64,000 nt of DNA from Uranotaenia lowii (lineage: Eukaryota; Arthropoda; Insecta; Diptera; Culicidae). The DNA is taken from assembly GCF_029784155.1 (NCBI RefSeq), contig NC_073693.1:21426002-21490001 (forward strand), in the 5' to 3' direction. The notes beneath the pieces are model-generated. The model was not told the origin of the DNA and did no database searches. It saw only the letters and a list, made by a program, of their open reading frames with translations. This document shows positions 36,901-48,800 of the stretch, in pieces; the first letter of the stretch is position 1, and every line of letters starts with the position of its first letter. The translations under genes were made by a program, and so were the position numbers.

Positions 36901-39900
36901 CATTTTTGTCATTTTTGTCATTTTTGTCATTTTTGTCATTTTTGTCATTTTTGTCATTTTTGTCATTTTTGTCATTTTTGTCATTTTTGTCATTTTTGTC
37001 ATTTTTGTCATTTTTGTCATTTTTGTCATTTTTGTCATTTTTGTCATTTTTGTCATTTTTGTCATTTTTGTCATTTTTGTCATTTTTGTCATTTTTGTCA
37101 TTTTTGTCATTTTTGTCATTTTTGTCATTTTTGTCATTTTTGTCATTTTTGTCATTTTTGTCATTTTTGTCATTTTTGTCATTTTTGTCATTTTTGTCAT
37201 TTTTGTCATTTTTGTCATTTTTGTCATTTTTGTCATTTTTGTCATTTTTGTCATTTTTGTCATTTTTGTCATTTTTGTCATTTTTGTCATTTTTGTCATT
37301 TTTGTCATTTTTGTCATTTTTGTCATTTTTGTCATTTTTGTCATTTTTGTCATTTTTGTCATTTTTGTCATTTTTGTCATTTTTGTCATTTTTGTCATTT
37401 TTGTCATTTTTGTCATTTTTGTCATTTTTGTCATTTTTGTCATTTTTGTCATTTTTGTCATTTTTGTCATTTTTGTCATTTTTGTCATTTTTGTCATTTT
37501 TGTCATTTTTGTCATTTTTGTCATTTTTGTCATTTTTGTCATTTTTGTCATTTTTGTCATTTTTGTCATTTTTGTCATTTTTGTCATTTTTGTCATTTTT
37601 GTCATTTTTGTCATTTTTGTCATTTTTGTCATTTTTGTCATTTTTGTCATTTTTGTCATTTTTGTCATTTTTGTCATTTTTGTCATTTTTGTCATTTTTG
37701 TCATTTTTGTCATTTTTGTCATTTTGTCATTTTTGTCATTTTTGTCATTTTTGTCATTTTTGTCATTTTTGTCATTTTTGTCATTTTTTGTCATTTTTGT
37801 CATTTTGTCATTTTTGTCATTTTTGTCATTTTTGTCATTTTTGTCATTTTGTCATTTTTGTCATTTTTGTCATTTTTGTCATTTTTGTCTTTTTGTCATT
37901 TTTGTCATTTTTGTCATTTTTGTCATTTTTGTCATTTTTGTCATTTTTGTCATTTTTGTCATTTTTGTCATTTTTGTCATTTTTGTCATTTTTTGTCATT
38001 TTTGTCATTTTTGTCATTTTTGTCATTTTTGTCATTTTTGTCATTTTTGTCATTTTGTCATTTTTGTCATTTTTGTCATTTTTGTCATTTTGTCATTTTG
38101 TCATTTTTGTCATTTTTGTCATTTTTGTCATTTTTTGTCATTTTTGTCATTTTGTCATTTTTGTCATTTTGTCATTTTTGTCATTTTTGTCATTTTTGTC
38201 ATTTTTGTCATTTTTGTCATTTTTGTCATTTTTGTCATTTTTGTCATTTTTGTCATTTTTGTCATTTTTGTCATTTTTGTCATTTTTGTCATTTTGTCAT
38301 TTTTGTCATTTTTGTCATTTTTGTCATTTTTGTCATTTTTGTCATTTTGTCATTTTTGTCATTTTTGTCATTTTTGTCATTTTTGTCATTTTTGTCATTT
38401 TGTCATTTTTGTCATTTTTGTCATTTTGTCATTTTTGTCATTTTTGTCATTTTTGTCATTTTGTCATTTTGTCATTTTTGTCATTTTTGTCATTTTTGTC
38501 ATTTTTGTCATTTTTGTCATTTTTGTCATTTTTGTCATTTTGTCATTTTTGTCATTTTTGTCATTTTTGTCATTTTTGTCATTTTTGTCATTTTTGTCAT
38601 TTTTGTCATTTTTGTCATTTTTGTCATTTTTGTCATTTTTGTCATTTTTGTCATTTTTGTCATTTTTGTCATTTTTGTCATTTTTGTCATTTTTGTCATT
38701 TTTGTCATTTTTGTCATTTTTGTCATTTTTGTCATTTTTGTCATTTTTTTGTCATTTTTGTCATTTTTGTCATTTTTGTCATTTTTGTCATTTTTGTCAT
38801 TTTGTCATTTTTGTCATTTTTGTCATTTTTGTCATTTTTGTCATTTTTGTCATTTTTGTCATTTTTGTCATTTTTGTCATTTTTGTCATTTTTGTCATTT
38901 TTGTCATTTTTGTCATTTTTGTCATTTTTGTCATTTTTGTCATTTTTGTCATTTTTGTCATTTTTGTCATTTTTGTCATTTTTGTCATTTTTGTCATTTT
39001 TGTCATTTTTGTCATTTTTGTCATTTTTGTCATTTTTGTCATTTTTGTCATTTTTGTCATTTTTGTCATTTTTGTCATTTTTGTCATTTTTGTCATTTTT
39101 GTCATTTTGTCATTTTTGTCATTTTTGTCATTTTTGTCATTTTTGTCATTTTTGTCATTTTTGTCATTTTTGTCATTTTTGTCATTTTTGTCATTTTTGT
39201 CATTTTTTGTCATTTTTGTCATTTTGTCATTTTTGTCATTTTTGTCATTTTTGTCATTTTTGTCATTTTTGTCATTTTTGTCATTTTTGTCATTTTTGTC
39301 ATTTTTGTCATTTTTGTCATTTTTGTCATTTTGTCATTTTTGTCATTTTTGTCATTTTTGTCATTTTTGTCATTTTGTCATTTTTGTCATTTTTGTCATT
39401 TTTGTCATTTTTGTCATTTTTGTCATTTTTGTCATTTTTGTCATTTTTGTCATTTTTTTGTCATTTTTGTCATTTTTGTCATTTTTGTCATTTTTGTCAT
39501 TTTTGTCATTTTTGTCATTTTTGTCATTTTTGTCATTTTTGTCATTTTTGTCATTTTTGTCATTTTTGTCATTTTTGTCATTTTTGTCATTTTGTCATTT
39601 TTGTCATTTTTGTCATTTTTGTCATTTTTGTCATTTTTGTCATTTTTGTCATTTTTGTCATTTTTGTCATTTTGTCATTTTTGTCATTTTTGTCATTTTT
39701 GTCATTTTTGTCATTTTTGTCATTTTTGTCATTTTTGTCATTTTTGTCATTTTTGTCATTTTTGTCATTTTTGTCATTTTTGTCATTTTTGTCATTTTTG
39801 TCATTTTTGTCATTTTTGTCATTTTGTCATTTTTGTCATTTTTGTCATTTTTGTCATTTTTGTCATTTTTGTCATTTTGTCATTTTTGTCATTTTTGTCA

Positions 39901-42900
39901 TTTTTGTCATTTTTGTCATTTTGTCATTTTTGTCATTTTGTCATTTTTGTCATTTTTGTCATTTTGTCATTTTTGTCATTTTTGTCATTTTGTCATTTTT
40001 GTCATTTTTGTCATTTTTGTCATTTTTGTCATTTTTGTCATTTTTGTCATTTTTGTCATTTTTGTCATTTTTGTCATTTTGTCATTTTTGTCATTTTTGT
40101 CAATTTTGTCAATTTTGTCAATTTTGTCAATTTTGTCAATTTTGTCAATTTTGTCAATTTTGTCAATTTTGTCAATTTTGTCAATTTTGTCAATTTTGTC
40201 AATTTTGTCAATTTTGTCAATTTTGTCAATTTGTCAATTTTGTCAATTTTGTCAATTTTGTCAATTTTGTCAATTTTGTCAATTTTGTCAATTTTCTCAA
40301 TTTTGTCAATTTTGTCAATTTTGTCAATTTTGTCAATTTTGTCAATTTTGTCAATTTTGTCAATTTTGTCAATTTTGTCAATTTTGTCAATTTTGTCAAT
40401 TTTGTCAATTTTGTCAATTTTGTCAATTTTGTCAATTTTGTCAATTTTGTCAATTTTGTCAATTTTGTTAATTTTGTCATTTTTGTCATTTTTGTCATTT
40501 TTGTCATTTTTGTCATTTTTGTCATTTTTGTCATTTTGTCAATTTTGTCAATTTGTCAATTTTGTCAATTTTGTCAATTTTGTCAATTTTGTCAATTTTG
40601 TCAATTTTGTCAATTTTGTCAATTTTGTCAATTTGTCAATTTTGTCAATTTTGTCAATTTTGTCAATTTTGTCAATTTTGTCAATTTTGTCAATTTTGTC
40701 AATTTTGTCAATTTTGTCAATTTTGTCATTTTTGTCAATTTTGTCAATTTTTCATTTGTCAATTTTGTCAATTTTGTCAATTTTGTCAATTTTGTCATTT
40801 TGTCAATTTTGTCAATTTTGTCAATTTTGTCAATTTTGTCAATTTTGTCAATTTTGTCAATTTTGTCAATTTTGTCAATTTTGTCAATTTTGTCAATTTT
40901 GTCAATTTTGTCAATTTTGTCAATTTTGTCAATTTTGTCAATTTTGTCAATTTTGTCAATTTTGTCAATTTTGTCAATTTTGTCAATTTTGTCAATTTTG
41001 TCAATTTTGTCAATTTTGTCAATTTTGTCAATTTTGTCAATTTTGTCAATTTTGTCAATTTTGTCATTTTGTCAATTTTGTCAATTTTGTCAATTTTGTC
41101 AATTTTGTCAATTTTGTCAATTTTGTCAATTTTGTCAATTTTGTCAATTTTGTCAATTTTGTCAATTTTGTCAATTTTGTCAATTTGTCAATTTTGTCAA
41201 TTTTGTCAATTTTTTTCAATTTTGTCAATTTTGTCAACTTTGTAAATTTTGTAAATTTTGTAAATTTTTTTCAATTTTGTCAATTTTGCCAATTTTGTCA
41301 ATTTTGTCAATTTTGTCATTTTTGTCAATTTTGTCAATTTTGTCAATTTTGTCAATTTTGTCGTTTTTTGTCGTTTTTTGTCATTTTGACATTTTTGTCA
41401 TTTTTGTCATTTTTGTCATTTTTGTCATTTTTGTCATTTTTGTCATTTTTGTCATTTTGTCATTTTTGTCATTTTTGTCATTTTTGTCATTTTTGTCATT
41501 TTTGTCATTTTTGTCATTTTGTCATTTTTGTCATTTTGTCATTTTTGTCATTTTGTCATTTTTGTCATTTTTGTCATTTTTGTCATTTTTGTCATTTTTG
41601 TCATTTTTGTCATTTTTGTCATTTTTGTCATTTTTGTCATTTTTGTCATTTTTGTCATTTTTGTCATTTTTGTCATTTTTGTCATTTTTGTCATTTTTGT
41701 CATTTTTGTCATTTTGTCATTTTTGTCATTTTTGTCATTTTTGTCATTTTGTCATTTTTGTCATTTTTGTCTTTTTTGTCATTTTTGTCATTTTTGTCAT
41801 TTTTGTCATTTTTGTCATTTTGTCATTTTTGTCATTTTTGTCATTTTTGTCATTTTTGTCATTTTGTCATTTTGTCATTTTTGTCATTTTTGTCATTTTT
41901 GTCATTTTGTCATTTTTGTCATTTTTGTCATTTTTGTCATTTTTGTCATTTTTGTCATTTTTGTCATTTTTGTCATTTTTGTCATTTTTGTCATTTTTGT
42001 CATTTTTGTCATTTTTGTCATTTTTGTCATTTTTGTCATTTTTTGTCATTTTTGTCATTTTTGTCATTTTTGTCATTTTTGTCATTTTTGTCATTTTTGT
42101 CATTTTTGTCATTTTTGTCATTTTTGTCATTTTTGTCATTTTTGTCATTTTTGTCATTTTTGTCATTTTTGTCATTTTTGTCATTTTTGTCATTTTTGTC
42201 ATTTTTGTCATTTTTGTCATTTTTGTCATTTTTGTCATTTTTGTCATTTTTGTCATTTTTGTCATTTTTGTCATTTTTGTCATTTTTGTCATTTTTGTCA
42301 TTTTTGTCATTTTTGTCATTTTTGTCATTTTTTGTCATTTTTGTCATTTTTGTCATTTTTGTCATTTTTGTCATTTTGTCATTTTTGTCATTTTTGTCAT
42401 TTTTGTCATTTTTGTCATTTTTGTCATTTTTGTCATTTTTGTCATTTTTGTCATTTTTGTCATTTTTGTCATTTTTTGTCATTTTTGTCATTTTTGTCAT
42501 TTTTGTCATTTTTGTCATTTTTGTCATTTTTGTCATTTTTGTCATTTTTGTCATTTTTGTCATTTTTGTCATTTTTGTCATTTTTGTCATTTTTGTCATT
42601 TTTGTCATTTTTGTCATTTTTGTCATTTTTGTCATTTTTGTCATTTTTGTCATTTTTGTCATTTTTGTCATTTTTGTCATTTTTGTCATTTTTGTCATTT
42701 TTGTCATTTTTGTCATTTTTGTCATTTTTGTCATTTTTGTCATTTTTGTCATTTTTGTCATTTTTGTCATTTTTGTCATTTTTGTCATTTTTTCATTTTT
42801 GTCATTTTTGTCATTTTTTGTCATTTTTGTCATTTTTGTCATTTTTGTCATTTTTGTCATTTTTGTCATTTTTGTCATTTTTGTCATTTTTTGTCATTTT

Positions 42901-43291
42901 TGTCATTTTTGTCATTTTTGTCATTTTTGTCATTTTTGTCATTTTGTCATTTTTGTCAATTTTGTAAATTTTGTCAATTTTGTCAATTTTGTCAATTTTG
43001 TCAATTTTGTCAATTTTGTCAATTTTGTCAATTTTGTCAATTTTGTCAATTTTGTCAATTTTGTCAGTTTTGTCAATTTTGTCATTTTTGTCATTTTTGT
43101 CATTTTTGTCATTTTTGTCATTTTTGTCATTTTTGTCATTTTTTGTCATTTTTGTCATTTTTGTCATTTTTGTCATTTTTGTCATTTTTGTCATTTTTGT
43201 CATTTTTGTCATTTTTGTCATTTTTGTCATTTTTGTCATTTTTGTCATTTTTGTCATTTTTGTCATTTTTGTCATTTTTGTCATTTTTGTA
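27954..43291. repeat. 9-bp satellite array 2, (TTTTTGTCA)n, opposite orientation to array 1
   Basis: About 15.3 kb of tandem 9-mers that are the reverse complement of array 1. The left edge (27954-28140) is degenerate (gcc, ctc and att variants). From about 28667 to 37719 I see no variant unit. After 37720, 8-bp (TTTTGTCA) and 10-bp units appear often. A T-type block (TTTTGTCAA) fills most of 40100-41360, with a smaller one at 42955-43080. The + strand array stops at an assembly gap, so its true right boundary is unknown. Frames thousands of codons long across it are repeat artefacts. Confidence 0.97.
28667..37719. repeat. Homogeneous core of array 2, about 1,000 identical 9-bp units
   Basis: The printed sequence repeats with a strict 180-base line pattern and no visible substitution or indel across about 9.05 kb. 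Both flanks of the core contain frequent variants. Such uniformity implies either very recent amplification and homogenisation or an assembly/consensus artefact in which variant units were lost. Confidence 0.85.
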
Positions 43292-43791
43292 NNNNNNNNN
43301 NNNNNNNNNNNNNNNNNNNNNNNNNNNNNNNNNNNNNNNNNNNNNNNNNNNNNNNNNNNNNNNNNNNNNNNNNNNNNNNNNNNNNNNNNNNNNNNNNNNN
43401 NNNNNNNNNNNNNNNNNNNNNNNNNNNNNNNNNNNNNNNNNNNNNNNNNNNNNNNNNNNNNNNNNNNNNNNNNNNNNNNNNNNNNNNNNNNNNNNNNNNN
43501 NNNNNNNNNNNNNNNNNNNNNNNNNNNNNNNNNNNNNNNNNNNNNNNNNNNNNNNNNNNNNNNNNNNNNNNNNNNNNNNNNNNNNNNNNNNNNNNNNNNN
43601 NNNNNNNNNNNNNNNNNNNNNNNNNNNNNNNNNNNNNNNNNNNNNNNNNNNNNNNNNNNNNNNNNNNNNNNNNNNNNNNNNNNNNNNNNNNNNNNNNNNN
43701 NNNNNNNNNNNNNNNNNNNNNNNNNNNNNNNNNNNNNNNNNNNNNNNNNNNNNNNNNNNNNNNNNNNNNNNNNNNNNNNNNNNNNNNNNNN
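43292..43791. other. Assembly gap of exactly 500 N
   Basis: A run of 500 unknown bases joins satellite sequence on the left to unique sequence (starting ccaaaacg) on the right. The round number suggests a placeholder rather than a measured size. The end of array 2 is hidden in it. Confidence 0.98.
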
Positions 43792-45039
43792 CCAAAACGT
43801 TTTCTCTCACAGGCCACGTGTTTCTCAACTCAAACGATCGTTTTTTGAAATCTTACAGCACTTACAGCATTTCGATTCGAGTAAAAGGCGTCGCCAAAGT
43901 TCATTTGACAGCATCTTGTGATTATCAGCATCGATCGCGCTCAAAAACGTTGGAAAACAAAAATATCAAGGACAGGTTTAAATTATAATTACCTACAAAG
44001 TGGAATTTAGAAAAAGTCAATGATAATGATTATCTATGAATATGAAAAGATGAGTTAATCAACAATCTAACAAGTGAAGATAGTGATAAGTGTCAACAAT
44101 AAACTTCACTGTCACGTGCATCGAGACTGCGGACCAAAACTGTCCTCGAACGTCAACTTTTTCTCGGCTTAAACGTAACTGGAGGAAAATTGTGATTTAC
44201 CCTAAGAAAGTTTTGAAACAACAAATTTTAAATTTCAATAAAATTTTATTCGTTTTGGTTCACTTTCAGTTTTTAAAAATCTCTGTACAAATATAATTGG
44301 TTTTCTTCCATAGGAATTCTTGCTTAGAGAAATCGGAAAAACTTATTAAATTGGAATCACAACTTTGGGTCGTCCTAAAAATAGAATCCTACCCGTCTGT
44401 ATACGACCTACATTCATATATAATACCTCTAGAAGAAATCCTCATAAGATTTGGGCCTTTTGGTCCATTTTCATTCATTGACATTCTCACTTCCATCACT
44501 CAAACTCAATCTTTTTTCTTAAAGTACTAATTGACTCGATTAGTTGCACCCTTAAAGCTAGATTATAGTTTCATTTTCGTCCACCGTCTTTGTGTATTTT
44601 TCTTATTTTTTTTTTCATTTGGTATAAATAGTTGAAAATTTCTCTTCAAATAAATTAAAGAATCCCTAATCTTAGAACGATATGTCAGTTTGAAAATACA
44701 AAGAACATTTACACAGTGTTTTGAAGAAAGGTTTTTTCACCGGTGTAGCGGCGGCGGAAATGTTTTGTTAACTTTCAGTTTTCGTTGGTTTTCTAGAATC
44801 ATTTAGGTATTAAAGCTTTCGTGTGATGCGCGCCACGTTCCTGTGTTTGGTTCAGACTCATTTTGGCGTTTGTTTTTTTTTTTGTATAAGTGCTATTTAC
44901 ATTTTTGTTTGTTATTATTTTTAAGGGAAAGAAATCATTTGGTTCGGTTCTATCACTTTGGCATCTGCACCTGGAAGGTGCCGGTAATTCGTAGGCTCAG
45001 AGAATGTGATTGGTTACGAAGACCCTCCGGAACAACACA
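43792..45039. other. Post-gap unique DNA; probable Hey 3' UTR and downstream
   Basis: No protein frame is recognised. The part from about 44240 to 45039 lies downstream of the Hey stop on the minus strand and probably contains its 3' untranslated region. No satellite units are seen on this side of the gap. Confidence 0.45.
44245..44250 (-). promoter_or_regulatory. Candidate poly(A) signal for Hey
   Basis: TTTATT on the + strand gives AATAAA on the minus strand, the first exact canonical signal I see downstream of the Hey stop codon at 45142. It would give a 3' UTR of about 0.9 kb that includes the antisense tRNA-Glu gene. Variant signals could act nearer. Confidence 0.4.
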
Positions 45040-45111
45040 TCCCATATGGTCTAGTGGCTAGGATATCTGGCTTTCACCCAGAAGGCCCGGGTTCGATTCC
45101 CGGTATGGGAA
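45040..45111 (+). tRNA. tRNA-Glu(TTC)
   Basis: The 72-nt gene folds with acceptor TCCCATA/TATGGGA plus discriminator A. It has the D arm of TGGTCTAGTGGCTAGGA, anticodon stem TCTGG/CCAGA with loop CTTTCAC (anticodon TTC), and T arm CCGGG/CCCGG around TTCGATT. It is 5' to 3' on the + strand, antisense to Hey, and ends 30 bp from the Hey stop codon. A T7 run follows immediately. All arms are intact, so it should be transcribed by Pol III. Confidence 0.96.
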
Positions 45112-45112
45112 A

Positions 45113-45119
45113 TTTTTTT
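45113..45119 (+). terminator. Pol III T-run terminator of tRNA-Glu(TTC)
   Basis: Seven T one base after the tRNA 3' end; lies between the tRNA and the Hey stop codon on the opposite strand. Confidence 0.8.
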
Positions 45120-45141
45120 GATGGTTATTGCTTTTTTTTTT

Positions 45142-45860
45142 TCAGCAAGCCATTTCGGCGCCCCACGGTCTGTAGGGTTTGGCCGAGTTGGCGTTGTAGC
45201 TGTTGGAGGTCGCACTGTACCCGTGGGAGGTTGAGGTGCTAACCGGATACTGTGGGTTGCCGTAGCCGACGCTGGCTGAGGTGGCGCCGCGGTTGTTTTG
45301 CTGCTGCTGGTGCATGTTGGACAGGTCGATGTAGGTGGGGTTGGACTGCTGCTCGTTCGAACCACCGGCGCCGGACTGTTGTTGCTGGGCCTGCTGTTGC
45401 TGCGGGTGCTGTTGGGAGGAGTCATGCTGACTGGAATAGTGGTCAGAGGTGCTAGCACCGGTGACATAGGAGGACGAATGCAGCGCCGTGTGCGGCAGAT
45501 GGTGGGCCTGCAGGGCCTGGTCGTGAGGTGAGATGGTTGCTACCTGTGGAATGTACGGTGCCGACGCTGTGGCCGTCTGGGGGGTGTAGTTTTGGTGGTA
45601 GTAGCTGGACGAGTGCGGGTAAGCTGGCTGATAGGAGCTGCTGTGGGACCAGGCCGGACTGGCGTTAGCCTTGGAGGAAAGCTCTCGCTGGGTTAGGAAA
45701 CATTGCAAATGGGACATCAACCGAAGACGAAGTGGATCCTGCACGTCCATGCCCTCGATGGAGACAAGATAACGGGCGACCTCGGCGACACATTCTCGGA
45801 ATCCGATTATGTGGTAGTCCATGGCAAATCGCTGCGGATCATAGCTGGCATCGTCTAAGC
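45142..45860 (-). CDS. Hey: Hey coding exon 3 (Orange domain, tail, YRPW, stop)
   Basis: The acceptor is CCCATCACAG|GCTTAG. The exon opens [20 protein letters not shown], continues through the Orange domain and a long Ser/Tyr/Gln-rich tail, and ends at TGA (45144-45142). It supplies about 239 of 387 residues. Confidence 0.95.
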
Positions 45861-48800
45861 CTGTGATGGGAAGAAACAAGAATAAATAGAGGCAAAATTA
45901 ATCACCATGCCAAAGCTTCTAATGTTCTGCACCGGGAGTAGCAGAGGAGTGTTCAATAAAAATAATAACATAATAATCCTACTTAACAGGTCCCAATCTA
46001 CCCATAAATATCAATTTCGAGACCGACCGGGGCTTCACACTCTCTCGCCTCAGCGTGTCAATTCTAACTTTTCCACGTTCCCACGGAACCGAAACCCAAA
46101 ACTCGACACGACGCGCATATATATATATATTTACACACCACTCATCCGAATCCAAAAGTCCAGGCCATTAGCCGAGTCGAGTCAAAATGCCGTTCTTGTG
46201 TGCTGTGTAGACCGGGAGCAGCAGAACAGAAAATATCTCATGCATATTCCCCCTATTTCAATTTTTATATTACTTCCACCCATCAACGGCCAGGCACAGG
46301 AACAAAAAAAAGTGCCAGCTATCGGGAGGGCGCCCTTCCAACCAACCAAGAGCAACCCATCGGGACAAGGGAGGGTCAACCCGCTTCCAGCTCCCGCGAG
46401 AGAGAAACAGCAGAGGTTCCCACAGTTCTTGGTCTGCCTGCACACCGAAAAAAAAAACGCACATGGGAAGAAGGGTGGAAATCGGTTCCCGTCGGGCGAG
46501 TCCGCTCGCTCGTGTTAATGTTTTGATGATGATTTCACATACATCAAACAATATGCAATGTATTAGCGGAACAATAAAGGTTCGGAGGAGGTCGAAATCC
46601 CTCGAAAGGGGTGGTGGGTGGATGAGTTGTAATAAAAATATTGGTTCCCACCACCCGAGTTGGGATTAAAAAAAATGATCGGTGATCGAAAATACCATCC
46701 AAGGACTTTTGGCTTTTTGATGGGAGGATTCGCGGAAGCCCTCGTGAAAGCTAAGCAGCCGGCTTTTAACGCAAAACCGGTGGAAGCCGTGGGAGAACGG
46801 GAGAGAACGATTAGTGCAATCGATTTTGTGAGAAACAACGACCCGACAAAGGATAAACACTGATAATAAGCCAGTTTTTCGGTGTTGTTTTTGTTTTCCT
46901 ACCGAGGAAAACCCTTTTATCGGGTTATGGGATTCGACTACCGACTGACCAACAACCGGTACAAATTGACGTCTGTGTTTGCAGGAAAAATTTCCGATTC
47001 CACCCAGCCAGACGGTTAATTATCGAACCGGCAGTTAGCAGCCGCAGGTTGTTTGGGTTTAATTTTCGGCGAGAACGGGTTGTTTCTCACCCACCCTTCA
47101 TTTTTGTTGGATTGCATGTGATCCCCGAAATTTGCGTGCCGCTTAGTCACAGTCCGGTTGTGTGGGAAGATTTTTCTAAGCGGCGTAGTCAAAAAATCAC
47201 TGGAACTTTTAACTGTTGGGTAGAATTTAATGAAAATATGGGTGGTTTAAGTTCATAGTGCATTGTTTACATCCTGCAAGTTAAAAAATCCTGTGATCAA
47301 AACTCGCGGAAATGGAGTCGAAAGAACAGCTCGTGCGTGATAAAATCTTGCGCATTTATCACGAGAACAAGGGTCTCTCGCATCGTTCCATCGCTAAAAC
47401 GTTGGGAATCGCGAATTTCACGGTGTCGCGAGTAATCAAGCGGTTCGAGAAACGATTAACCACCGATCGGAAGCCCAGAAGTGAAGGAAAAAGTATTCCG
47501 TACCACACCAAAAATTACAACCGCGTAGTTGGGGCCTTCAACCGAAACCCGAACGCCCCCGTTCGGGATGTGGCTAAGAAGCTGCACCTAAGCCGAAGTT
47601 TTGTCCAGAAGGCCAAAACTAAGGCTGGGCCTCGAACGTTCAAGGTACAAAAGGTCCCTAATCGCTACGAGAAGCAGAACAAGTCCGTCAAAATCCGTTC
47701 CAGGAAGTTGTACCTCAACATGCTGACGAAAGTTGAATGCTGTATCATGGACGACAAAACATATGTGAAGGCCGACTTCAAACAGATCCCCGGCAACCTG
47801 TTTTTCACGACCAAGGATAAGATCAGCGTTCCGGAGCATATTCGAAGGAAGAAGATGTCCAAATTTGCGAATAAATTTCTGGTTTGGCACGCTATCTGCA
47901 CGAGCGGGAAGCGGAGTGCACCCAGGACACGATGAACGGACAGGTGTACATGAAAGAGTGCCTCCAGAAGCCGCCGCTTCCTCTCCTGAAGGCCCACCAC
48001 GCCCCTACAATTTTCTGGCCGGATTTGGCCTCATTCTACTACTCCAAGGACGTGCTGAAGTGATATGCGAACAATAAGGTCAATTTCGTGCTGAAAATGT
48101 TAAACACTCCCATCGAGAAGTACTGGGCGATTATGAAGCAGCACCTTCTTAAACGACCTAAGGTAGTTAAGACAGTCGGGGAACTGAAGAAAGTATAGGT
48201 TTACATGCAAAAAACGGTTGATTCACAGGTTGTGCCGAATCTTATTGCCGGAGTTAAGGCCAAGGTGCGGACACTTGCGTATGAATACGAGTAAAATAGT
48301 AAAATGAAGTTTTCAATCCCTGAAAATTTGATGGCAATCGGATGAAAACTCCAATTTTGCGAATCAATTTTGTGTGTGGCAATTTCATCGTGGATCCCCA
48401 CTTTACAGCACACCCGAAATCTCAAATCTGGTGATGTTAAGGTCATTCGGCCCCCAAAATAACAATCCTGTACTGCAAATCAAGATCGAACATGAACAAC
48501 AAAACCGTTTTAGGTTCTTACAAGAAAAACGTTCACCTTTTCCCTTCTAGCTGACACAAAGAAAAACCGACGAATAGCGCCACATTGCCAACCACCGTTT
48601 TTGTTTCTTCCACTCCAGTCTTCAAGGTAAAATCCGTAGACCTTTTTCCTCCTCTCCCGTCTCCTTTCAACCGAATGAGGCTTTTCGTATCTTGGTCCTC
48701 AAACCGTGGGAAACCAGGATACCGGATGTATTAAGTTCCTCATATTTTTTCCTCATTCCTTGCTGGTCCTTCGAGCCGGCTAGCGAAAAAAAAGGTACAA

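Noticed and set aside
20287..43291. CRISPR array or telomere repeat
   Set aside because: Units are contiguous without spacers, and TTTTTGTCA is not a known telomere repeat (insects use TTAGG; dipterans use retroelements or long satellites).
28078..43988. Open frames of up to 5,256 codons (poly LSF/VIF/HFC) and a 3,120-codon MTK-repeat frame
   Set aside because: They are products of a 9-bp repeat that has a stop in only one of six frames. They switch peptide type whenever an 8- or 10-bp unit shifts phase, and some run through the N gap.
45051..45467. Pro/Thr/Ser-rich frame on the minus strand
   Set aside because: It is the alternative frame of Hey exon 3 and extends into the tRNA gene.
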